From Algoriphagus marinus (lineage in GTDB: Bacteria; Bacteroidota; Bacteroidia; Cytophagales; Cyclobacteriaceae), in NCBI RefSeq assembly GCF_001936475.1, contig NZ_MSPQ01000001.1, forward strand, positions 682,001 to 746,000: 64,000 bases of DNA, written 5' to 3'. A model generated the notes under the pieces. The model was not told where the DNA came from. It was given only the letters and a program-made list of their open reading frames with translations, and searched no databases. The translations under genes were made by a program, and so were the position numbers. Positions 57,000-64,000 of this stretch are shown piece after piece; positions within the stretch are counted from its first letter, which is position 1; each line of letters opens with the position of its first letter.

Positions 57000-57458
57000 A
57001 TGTTTCTCGATATACTTATCGCAATGCTATGGAGCATTTCCCCTTTTGGAGAGGCTAAATTCGGAATCCCTTACGCCCTCTTGAATGATATAAATATTTA
57101 TTTGGCTTTTGTTCTTTGCTTTTTTGCCAATGTGCTGGTATTCCCGATAATGACCTTTTTTCTGGATGTAGTAAATCGTTATTTCCTGAAATGGTATCAT
57201 TATAAAAAGGCAGCGATTTTTGTGGGGCGAAGAGCTAAATCCGGCGCCGGAAAAAACGTAAAAAAATATGGTTTTTGGGGGCTAATGCTATTTGTGCTGA
57301 TTCCGCTTCCTGGTACTGGAGTTTATGCAGGTACCATTGCAGGTTACCTTTTTGGTTTGGATAGGAAAAAAGCCTTTATGGCAAATTCCATAGGAATTTT
57401 TATTTCCTGTGTCATTGTGTGGGTTTCCACCTTGTTAGCTATGGGTAGTTTTAATTAA
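57000..57458 (+). CDS. Small multidrug export-family (COG2426) membrane protein
   Basis: The 152-residue protein has about four membrane segments and the COG2426 motifs ISPFGEAKFGIPYAL and LIPLPGTGVYAGTIAGYLFGL. The annotation 'small multidrug export protein' is historical and transport has hardly been shown for the family. It is monocistronic with a clear promoter box. Confidence 0.85.
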   Translation: MFLDILIAMLWSISPFGEAKFGIPYALLNDINIYLAFVLCFFANVLVFPIMTFFLDVVNRYFLKWYHYKKAAIFVGRRAKSGAGKNVKKYGFWGLMLFVLIPLPGTGVYAGTIAGYLFGLDRKKAFMANSIGIFISCVIVWVSTLLAMGSFN

Positions 57459-58177
57459 CCATTAGAAAGAGTTTTTGGAGGAAGGTTACCTGAATTCTAT
57501 CGCTAAGAATTACTCGGCTATGGAAGGTCTGGATAAGGTGGATTAGTAGTAAATGGCTTCGTTCAGCCATTCTCATCCCGAAAGCTGTACGGTACGATGC
57601 CTAGGCAATGATTCTACTACAGCGGTAGTGGATACCAAGAACTATCCGACTAGGCCGAGCTGGGAAATTAGAGTTTCCTCAGCTCCACCTCAGACTATTT
57701 CACAGCCTTTTCCAACGCAGCTTTTCCTCCTACCACAAGAAGGTGAATTTGCAACATCAACTTAGCACCCTTCCCATCCAAGATAGCAATCGGGATGCAA
57801 ATGGATTGGCTTAAACTCAAGCTGCTTTTATTAAAATTCCAATTTATAGGAAGGTGTAATTACGTCCGACTGCTATACGGATTACAGCTAGGCTGGTGGT
57901 CTAAACTTAGCGGGGGTATAAATTTTTCCAAGGCCAAGCGAAACTCAAACATTAAAACTTCAATCTTATTTCTTTTTTATCGTGTACTTTTAGTATTGTG
58001 TGTATCCGCAATTCTACCAGTAAGGAGACTAAAGCAATACAAAATAAGCTCAACTCTAAATTTTAGGCCACTTCGGTCACCCGTCTTCGGTCTTCCCGCT
58101 GGATGAGCAAAGATTTAATGGCTACTGTCAAAATTGCGGATAATTATATTTAATATTCATCAAATCCAAAAAGATCA
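57459..58177. other. 719-bp intergenic region before ppx
   Basis: Two open frames (57553-57765 and 57795-58106, plus strand) lack family resemblance, signal peptide or good composition, and I regard them as chance. A short TTCGGTC repeat occurs near 58070-58095. The stretch may be decayed sequence; I see no RNA gene or mobile element. Confidence 0.4.
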
Positions 58178-59710
58178 ATGAACCTAGCTGCCATCGATAT
58201 CGGTACCAATTCCATTCATATGATAATCGTCAAAGTCACCTCAAGACAAAGTTATGAGGTGTTGGTTCAGGAGAAGGAAATGGTCAAACTGGGTGCGGGG
58301 GTTTTTGCAAATAAGGTAATCAGTCAGGAAGCATTTGACAATGGCTTGGAAACCATTTCCAGGTATGTGCAGCTTGCCGACCAATATGGGGTGGAACATA
58401 TCATCACTGCTGCTACCTCCGCCACTCGTGAAGCCAAAAACGGCAGGGAATTTTTAGACAGACTGATCCAGGATGTGGGATTGTCTCCCCAGTTGATCTC
58501 CGGAAAAGAAGAATCCAGACTGATTTTTTTGGCAGTGAATAGAACCATAGACCTAGGAAAAGAAAATGCTATGGTCCTTGATATCGGCGGTGGAAGTACT
58601 GAGGCAGTGGTAGGAAATCGGGAAGAAGTACTGTTCATGAGCAGTATGAAACTTGGTGTCCTGAGACTATTGGATCTGGTAGGAAATCAGGATTCCCTGG
58701 ACAGAAAACAGCAAAAAGACCTGAAAGAACATATCCGTTCCATTGCCGGTAAAATCATTCCAAAAGCTTCACAGGTGGGTTTTTCCAAGGTAGTAGGCAC
58801 TTCCGGTACCATCCGGACCTTGGGAGAGGCAGCTTTGGCCCTAAATGATAAAACCATCATCAGTTCCGTCAATGCTGAGGTTGTCAGAATAAAGGATCTT
58901 GAAAAAATCATAGCTCAGCTCTTGGAACTTGAGCCTGGGAAAAGAACAGCTATTCCCGGCATCAGTGCAAACCGCGTAGATGCCATCCATCTGGGTGGAT
59001 TTTTGCTTTTGGAGTTGTTGAAAATGTCCAAGGTGGATGAAATCACTCTTTCGGATGCTTCCTTGAGAGACGGATTGATCATAGACTATCTTGAGAAAAA
59101 CGGCCAGAAACTAGACCGCCTGGAGCAGGGTAAAGATGTCCGGGAAAGCAGTTCGCTGATGATGGCCTTGCGCTATGATACGGATATAGCCGAGAAAAAG
59201 CATATCTCGAAGTTAGCACTTCAGCTTTTTGACCAACTGAAAGACCTGCACGGTATAGAGGATTCAAGCCGGGAGTTGTTACACCATGCAAGTCTGATCT
59301 ATGATATAGGTCAATTTGTGAATTTTAAGGATTTCCATAAGCATTCCAGGTATTTGATTTTGAAGGGAAGGCTGAGGGGCTTCAACAATGATGAACTAAC
59401 CATACTAGCCCATCTGTCCAGATACCACAGGAAATCTGGTCCAAAAAAACGTCACAAAAAGTTCAAAAAGCTGGATAAGAATTTACGAAGATTGGTAAAA
59501 GGACTTTCAGGAATTTTGAGGGTCGCGGTAGGATTGGATAAAACTAAAAATCAATGGGTGGAAAACGTCTATTGCATCCCATCAGACCATAAACTAACCA
59601 TCAAGCTATTCGGAGAAGAAAGTCTGGATCTGGAAATCTGGGAAGCACAGCGTTTTTCGGATACCTTGGGAGAATTTTTAGGTTTGGAAGTAGAAATTGT
59701 CAAAGGTTGA
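58178..59710 (+). CDS. ppx: Exopolyphosphatase/guanosine pentaphosphatase (Ppx/GppA)
   Basis: The 510-residue protein has the ASKHA ATPase-fold N-terminal half (AAIDIGTNSIHM; VLDIGGGSTEAVVG phosphate loops) and a C-terminal HD-like helical domain (HHASLIYDIGQFV; HSRYLILKG). It degrades inorganic polyphosphate and possibly pppGpp in the cytoplasm. The last ~280 bp are repeated in altered form at 63444-63722. It has no operon partner; a RhuM-like gene follows on the other strand. Confidence 0.93.
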   Translation: MNLAAIDIGTNSIHMIIVKVTSRQSYEVLVQEKEMVKLGAGVFANKVISQEAFDNGLETISRYVQLADQYGVEHIITAATSATREAKNGREFLDRLIQDVGLSPQLISGKEESRLIFLAVNRTIDLGKENAMVLDIGGGSTEAVVGNREEVLFMSSMKLGVLRLLDLVGNQDSLDRKQQKDLKEHIRSIAGKIIPKASQVGFSKVVGTSGTIRTLGEAALALNDKTIISSVNAEVVRIKDLEKIIAQLLELEPGKRTAIPGISANRVDAIHLGGFLLLELLKMSKVDEITLSDASLRDGLIIDYLEKNGQKLDRLEQGKDVRESSSLMMALRYDTDIAEKKHISKLALQLFDQLKDLHGIEDSSRELLHHASLIYDIGQFVNFKDFHKHSRYLILKGRLRGFNNDELTILAHLSRYHRKSGPKKRHKKFKKLDKNLRRLVKGLSGILRVAVGLDKTKNQWVENVYCIPSDHKLTIKLFGEESLDLEIWEAQRFSDTLGEFLGLEVEIVKG

Positions 59711-59720
59711 GTCTGTTTCG

Positions 59721-59775
59721 CCCATACAGCTTTCGGGACTACGCTTAGTAAAACTCTCTACGCCTAGCGGGGGAG
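59721..59775. repeat. REP-like palindromic element, copy 1 (partial)
   Basis: The sequence after the ppx stop contains CGGGACTACGCTTAG ... CTCTACGCCTAGCGGGGGA, shared with copies at 60832-60910 and 63765-63850. The 5' GCGTAGT arm is missing here. Confidence 0.6.
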
Positions 59776-59822
59776 GGCAATATGCTTGCAGCCTGCGAAT
59801 CCAGTGAGGTCTCCGAACTGAT

Positions 59823-60689
59823 TCAGCCAAGTTCATTTATTTTGGTTAAAATGCTACTTACACTTTCTTTTTCCAACCTAGAAAAGGCAAACCACTTTTT
59901 ACCTAAGTCTTTGAGCGATGCACCCAAATGGTATACTTCCCCTGCGTCAATAATTAAAAATCGGTCGTGGCTTTGGCTAAAAGGTTTGAGTGTAAAGTTG
60001 CCGTATTGCTCTTGAGCTTTTTGTAGGTCTAGGCTCAGCTGTTTGCTCACGGTTTTGGTCAGCAGTAGCACTTGCACTTCTTTTCGTTTTTTCGATAAAA
60101 GCGTCAAGGTACTTTCGTCAATATAGTTATCTATCACTACGATACTTTGCTTGGCAGATCGGATAATTTTAGAAGTTAAGGAATAGGCATCAAACACTTG
60201 GCCGTTAAAAAACACGCCTTGATTGGGAATGAGCTCCGTTTTTAGCTGTAATTCAAAATCGGTCACCTTGTTTTTTAAGATTTCAAAGTTGTCTTCTAAC
60301 CTATTCATACGGTTGTTTATTGAATAACCTTTCAGAAGGTAGTCTTTCAAAACTCCATTTGCCCAAATCCGAAATTGTGTGCCTTGTTTGGATTTTACAC
60401 GATAACCAACTGAGATTATCACATCAAGATTATAGTGTTCTATTTTTCGCTTGACTTTTCGATTCCCTTCTGTTTGAACTGTCAAGGAATCCTTGACAGT
60501 TGCTGCCCTTTCTAGCTCATTCTCTCTAAAGCAATTATTTATATGTAAACTAATATTCTGTTTAGTTTGCCCAAATAATGTAGCCATTTGCTGTTGTGAA
60601 AGCCAAACAGTTTCATCCTCAATTCTCACCTCAATATGCTCGGCAAGTGCATCAGGGCGATATAAGATGATTTCATTTTTCATATCCAT
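59823..60689 (-). CDS. RhuM-family protein with phosphodiesterase-like C-terminus
   Basis: The 288-residue protein has the RhuM pattern in its N-terminal half (VWLSQQQMATLFGQTKQNIS; HYNLDVIISVGYRVKSKQGT; FRIWANGVLKDYLLKGY). The C-terminal part has an HKD-like SHDRFLIID segment (His241) with GASLKDLGKKWFAF, as in PLD-type domains. RhuM-like proteins are common on genomic islands and near defence genes. The biochemical role is not established. It sits between the two ppx ends, within the inserted block. Confidence 0.85.
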   Translation of the reverse strand: MDMKNEIILYRPDALAEHIEVRIEDETVWLSQQQMATLFGQTKQNISLHINNCFRENELERAATVKDSLTVQTEGNRKVKRKIEHYNLDVIISVGYRVKSKQGTQFRIWANGVLKDYLLKGYSINNRMNRLEDNFEILKNKVTDFELQLKTELIPNQGVFFNGQVFDAYSLTSKIIRSAKQSIVVIDNYIDESTLTLLSKKRKEVQVLLLTKTVSKQLSLDLQKAQEQYGNFTLKPFSQSHDRFLIIDAGEVYHLGASLKDLGKKWFAFSRLEKESVSSILTKINELG

Positions 60690-60831
60690 ACAAAAATTGA
60701 GTTTAAGATCTCAGACTGCGATTCCAGGAAGAACTTCATTTTCTTGAAAAATTTCGGAACAAAGTGGAATTTAAGGATATAAAAAACCTTTTCAAATACT
60801 TTCTGTGGATCGGGTGAAAGGGGGAACTACA

Positions 60832-60910
60832 AGTTCCTGAAAATATAAAAGCGTAGTTGCTCCCGACAAATGTCGCGGACTAAGCTTAGTCTATCGCTCT
60901 ATGCCTAGCG
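60832..60910. repeat. REP-like palindromic element, copy 2
   Basis: The shared core runs from TTCCTGAAAATAT through GCGTAGT, CTCCCGAC, GACTAAGCTTAG to CTATGCCTAGCG. It lies in the 323-bp gap between the RhuM-like and S9 genes; nothing else is recognised in that gap. Confidence 0.6.
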
Positions 60911-61012
60911 TGGTCAGGTTACTCGATTATGCTGCGTTCTAAAGAACCGCCCGGCTTTCCTCAACTCCTTTTAGCAAGATACCAGCAAACCAGCCTGCCG
61001 GCTGGGAGGTAT

Positions 61013-63172
61013 CTACTTAGACGGCACGGCTAGGTGCCGGTCAAAGTATTCGATAAGCTTACTAAACAAGTAACGATCGTAATATTGCTCACGGCTCCAT
61101 CCATGCGTTGCACCCGGGGCAAACGCAAAGTCGAAGTCCTTACCCTGTTTAATCAGCTCTTCAGCTAGCGTGGCCGTCGTCTTGAATGGTACCACATGGT
61201 CCTGCATGCCGTGGATAAACAGGAGTTTATCCTCCAAATTCGCTGCATAATTGAGCGCTTTTCTTTCGAAAATTTCCGGGTGTGTCTGTGGACTACGAAC
61301 AATCGCAACGTCGTCCGTGCCAAAGAAGATTGGGTCAACAGCTGCTGCTGCAGCAACACCCACCTGGAATAAACCAGGCTTCATCAACAGCGAATAAACG
61401 GAGAGTGTGCCACCATAACTACTGCCCCAGATGCCGATACGATCGGGATCTACATAATCCAGTGACTCCATGTAGGCCACGGCACTCGCATAATCCTCAA
61501 TGTCCTCACCGGCAAAGCCCAGCAGGAACTCTTCGCGGAATGCCCGGCCATAGCCAGTGCTACCACGAGAATCCACCTGCACGATAATATATCCCTTATT
61601 AGCCAACAGATGCTGTACGAGGCTGTAGTTACCAGCCCAGCGGTTCCTCGCTGTATTTGAATACACGGGCCCGAACAGCACTGGATACTTCGTGCCGGGC
61701 TGCATATTGGTAGGTTTCAAAATCCGGGCATGTAACGTGTAGTCATCTATAAGACTGGGGAAACTCACGTATTCCGCAGCCGCCCAGGTTCGCTCCGTGA
61801 ATGCAGGCAAAGGGGACTGAGTTATGCGCGTAGCGTCACCACCCTCGCTGCTTACCACATAAAGCTCGGGCGGTGAGGTGTCGTTGCTATGCATGAAGAC
61901 CAAGTGCTGGCCATCCGGTGAGGGGTAGCCAACGTTCTGCCCAGAAAGACGTGTTACCTGCTCGGGATCTTCACCAGACATTTTTAGGCGATACACGTGT
62001 TGTTCGTATGGATTAACACCATTGCCTGCATAAAATAGGGCATTGCCAGCGACAATCGGGGAAGACAGCACATCGTAAGACGGATCTGTGAGGAGTTGCG
62101 GACGATCTTTAGACGCTGAGGCATCGATCGTATACAGGCCATAGCGATCACCCATATCGCTTAAGAAAACGACCTGCTGCCCATCTGGATGCCAAGTAGA
62201 TCCAAAGGATGTGTACATGCGGCTCTCTCGAACGCCCCGCCAAATCTCGCGGCTTTGGCTTTCTCCAGGTGCAAGGACGAACAGTTTACGTTCAACCGCC
62301 GTGTCGGATGCCGTATCAACCAATAGCGCACCTTCGGGTGACCAGTTGAAGTCGATGACCTGGTTGGCCTGCGGATCTGGCAAATCGAGGTACCTAATGT
62401 TTCCGCTTTCTACATCGAGCAGGCCAACCCTGCGAATCTCGTTTGGATCGCCCGGGTAACTTCGGCGTACCTCGTTGGGATTGGTTTCGGCAGCGAGATA
62501 ATCCGGGAAAGGCACCTTTCTCATCTCGCGTCGATCAACGACATGAAATGCGATGGTCTTTCCATCTGGGGACCACTTGTACTCTGGCCCACTCCAGATG
62601 CCTGGTCCGATTTCACGTTCCGCACGGCTGTAGCGTCCCTTAGGTAAGCTCGAGAGACTGGCGATGCCGAGCTGGGTGAGCTGGCGATTCTCTTTGGAAG
62701 TAAAGTCAGCAAGCCAGAGGTCACCGTCCCGTATATACGCTGCTTGCTTACCACTTGGAGATAGAGCTAGGTTACCTGCACCTGCCTCTACGGGCATCAA
62801 TTGGAGGTCCTCTCCATTGCTCAGCGAGGTCTGCCATAGATGGTTTCCTCGCAGGCTGAGGATAGTGTTCGTGTCGGTCCAAACAATATCGCGTACTGAC
62901 GCGGAGGCTGTATCGGAACTGATGCCCACTTCCTTCCCATCGCTTGTGAATACCCAGAGGCCACGCCTAGGATTTCCTGGTTTACTCCAGGAAAATGCGA
63001 AGTGCTCGCTATTCGGTGCCCAGGCAGGCTGAGAAGGGCTTGTTCCCGTCAATTTTGGCGTGGCGAAGAGGTCATCAAGCGTGAGCTCATCTTGCTGTGC
63101 TGTGACAGCTGTGGGCATCGCCATCAGGAAAGCTGCCATTATCCATATTTGCCAAAAAGAGATCTGTTGCAT
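61013..63172 (-). CDS. S9-family prolyl oligopeptidase (DPP-IV-like), secreted
   Basis: The 719-residue protein has a signal peptide ending TAVTAQ, an N-terminal beta-propeller with WSPDG-type repeats (about 45-470), and a C-terminal alpha/beta hydrolase domain. The catalytic triad looks complete: Ser585 in GSSYGG, Asp658 in GMQDH, His690 in ATHGW. It would cleave dipeptides or oligopeptides, often after proline, in the periplasm or outside. The gene is visibly GC-richer with different codon use from its neighbours, indicating transfer from another lineage. Confidence 0.92.
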   Translation of the reverse strand: MQQISFWQIWIMAAFLMAMPTAVTAQQDELTLDDLFATPKLTGTSPSQPAWAPNSEHFAFSWSKPGNPRRGLWVFTSDGKEVGISSDTASASVRDIVWTDTNTILSLRGNHLWQTSLSNGEDLQLMPVEAGAGNLALSPSGKQAAYIRDGDLWLADFTSKENRQLTQLGIASLSSLPKGRYSRAEREIGPGIWSGPEYKWSPDGKTIAFHVVDRREMRKVPFPDYLAAETNPNEVRRSYPGDPNEIRRVGLLDVESGNIRYLDLPDPQANQVIDFNWSPEGALLVDTASDTAVERKLFVLAPGESQSREIWRGVRESRMYTSFGSTWHPDGQQVVFLSDMGDRYGLYTIDASASKDRPQLLTDPSYDVLSSPIVAGNALFYAGNGVNPYEQHVYRLKMSGEDPEQVTRLSGQNVGYPSPDGQHLVFMHSNDTSPPELYVVSSEGGDATRITQSPLPAFTERTWAAAEYVSFPSLIDDYTLHARILKPTNMQPGTKYPVLFGPVYSNTARNRWAGNYSLVQHLLANKGYIIVQVDSRGSTGYGRAFREEFLLGFAGEDIEDYASAVAYMESLDYVDPDRIGIWGSSYGGTLSVYSLLMKPGLFQVGVAAAAAVDPIFFGTDDVAIVRSPQTHPEIFERKALNYAANLEDKLLFIHGMQDHVVPFKTTATLAEELIKQGKDFDFAFAPGATHGWSREQYYDRYLFSKLIEYFDRHLAVPSK

Positions 63173-63204
63173 GTGTTTGTTTTAGTGACGGTTTAGAAGT
63201 CATC

Positions 63205-63440
63205 TCAAAAATATGTTGTAATGACTTCTGGTAAAATAATCTTGTACTGTTTAACTATCGCTCTCGCCATTTTCGCGAGGACTTTCTGAAGATCTTCCAA
63301 GTCGGATTTTTTCGTTTTTTCATCTACCTTGAACGGTGAATATAGACCAAAAAGAGAATCGTTCCAACGGGCGAATATGCCTGTGGTCAAGAGGTGATTG
63401 GGGACACTCACATGGGCGAAGATATCACCGAAAATCCGGT
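63205..63440 (-). pseudogene. Possible 5'-truncated gene fragment
   Basis: An open frame ending at 63205 encodes a plausible C-terminal tail (KVDEKTKKSDLEDLQKVLAK, then MARAIVKQYKIILPEVIT). Its 5' end runs into the duplicated ppx sequence. It may be a gene cut when the block formed. There is no family match, so confidence is low. Confidence 0.3.
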
Positions 63441-63443
63441 CCG

Positions 63444-63722
63444 AAAATCCGGTCCAAAAAAACGTCACAAAAAGTTCAAAAAGCTGGATAAGAATTTACG
63501 AAGATTGGTCAAAGGACTTTCAGGGATTTTGAGGGTCGCGGTAGGATTGGATAAAACCAAAAATCAATGGGTGGAAAACGTCTATTGCATCCCTTCGGAG
63601 GATAAGCTGTGCATCAAGCTATTCGGGGAAGAAAGCCTGGATCTGGAGATCTGGGAGGCACAGCGTTTTTCGGATACCTTGGAAGAATTTTAGGCTTGGA
63701 AGTAGAAATTGTCAAAGGTTGA
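63444..63722 (+). pseudogene. Divergent, frameshifted copy of the 3' end of ppx
   Basis: About 280 bp match the end of ppx (59431-59710) at roughly 93% identity. One T is lost from a five-T run, creating an early TAG near 63692-63694. The changed codons are clustered (a run of about eight differences near 63593-63614). It has no start of its own and is preceded by two tandem 13-bp copies of GAAAATCCGGTCC (63430-63455). Confidence 0.88.
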
Positions 63723-63764
63723 GTCAATTACCTGAACTGAGGGGAAGGGGTAGAAAAGGAATTT

Positions 63765-63850
63765 CAAATTCCTGAAAATATGAAAGCGTAGTTTCTCCCG
63801 TACAGCTGCCGGGACTACGCTTAGGCTAGCGCTCTACGCCTAGCGGGGGA
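63765..63850. repeat. REP-like palindromic element, copy 3
   Basis: This is the fullest copy: GCGTAGT...ACTACGC arms around CCCG...CGGG, then CTCTACGCCTAGCGGGGGA. Its position after the ppx fragment mirrors copy 1 after the intact ppx. Confidence 0.6.
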
Positions 63851-63864
63851 ACCTCTCCGGTTCC

Positions 63865-63922
63865 GTGCAACAGCGGTTTCATTGTTCGTGCTACGCACGC
63901 AACGAAAACCTAGTTGTTAGGC
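63865..63922. other. attC-like imperfect palindrome
   Basis: A 58-bp imperfect palindrome ends in GTTAGGC (63916-63922), a perfect GTTRRRY core. Its left end is GTGCAAC (63865-63871), one mismatch from RYYYAAC. The arms pair with unpaired extra bases, as in integron recombination sites. No integron integrase is present in the window, so this is a candidate only. The bases from 63923 to 64000 show no complete gene. Confidence 0.35.
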
Positions 63923-64000
63923 TCAGTTGTTATTTTTCAAGTTCAACTCTTATGTGGTTTAGTAACCCTTTTAACCATTTTGATACTTGCTCTGAACTTT

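Noticed and set aside
57553..58106. Two plus-strand open frames before ppx
   Set aside because: No signal peptide, motif or family pattern; composition looks like translated non-coding DNA. Possible decayed sequence only.
63394..63693. Separate 99-residue gene at the right end
   Set aside because: It is the ppx 3' copy with a junction-derived start and an early stop from a one-base deletion.

Overview
The window reads as a chromosomal stretch of a Bacteroidota bacterium, most likely a Cyclobacteriaceae/Algoriphagus-type marine or soil heterotroph. The evidence is low-to-moderate GC, many secreted proteins and lipoproteins with outer-membrane barrels, a lamin-tail surface protein with a sorting-type C-terminus, and promoter-like TAnnTTTG boxes typical of the phylum. 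This placement is inferred from family content; no rRNA is present.

Left part (1-10 kb), core genes: a PG_1098-type methyltransferase and asd, a lamin-tail surface protein, a DksA-like protein, scpB, a SprT-like protein, a small acidic lipoprotein, the GTPase pair era-der, and an initiator tRNA preceded by a broken tRNA copy. At 10.6-15.6 kb lies what looks like a complete trans-4-hydroxyproline degradation operon (dapA-family deaminase, ketoglutarate-semialdehyde dehydrogenase, epimerase, FAD dehydrogenase) facing a divergent AraC regulator. At 16.4-21.8 kb is a second, tightly overlapping catabolic operon: small membrane protein, Na+/solute symporter, GH88-like hydrolase, old-yellow-enzyme family oxidoreductase and SDR.

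Middle part (22-37 kb): LytTR regulator plus S41 peptidase, a paraoxonase-like beta-propeller, an outer-membrane barrel, a DUF1254/1214 lipoprotein, an MFS transporter, an N-acyl-D-amino-acid deacylase, a cytochrome c/PQQ-type propeller enzyme, a histidine kinase, DUF2200 and gamma-glutamylcyclotransferase-like genes.

The most unusual region is 37.0-50.5 kb. A 13.4-kb block is flanked by two direct 139-bp copies of the 3' end of a quinohemoprotein dehydrogenase gene (intact gene at 50.4-52.5 kb, orphan end at 37.03-37.16 kb). It holds a MalT-like LuxR regulator, a small protein of a family I associate with such regulators, an OprB-like porin, two paralogous secreted amidohydrolases, a DcaP-like porin, a small lipoprotein, an outer-membrane barrel and a PCMD lipoprotein. 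It shows signs of turnover: an OprB scar between the amidohydrolases, one amidohydrolase with conserved ends but a GC-richer centre, a collapsed porin gene, and a barrel-protein gene cut at the junction. I read it as an acquired or rearranged catabolic island for import and hydrolysis of an unknown amide or peptide-like substrate.

Right end (52.7-64 kb): M20 peptidase, ornithine cyclodeaminase-like protein, a coiled-coil protein, a small-multidrug-export family protein and an exopolyphosphatase (ppx). After ppx comes a second block with the same architecture: a RhuM-like protein and a GC-rich S9 peptidase, followed by a divergent, frameshifted copy of the 3' end of ppx. REP-like palindromes flank this block, and an attC-like palindrome lies near the end of the window.
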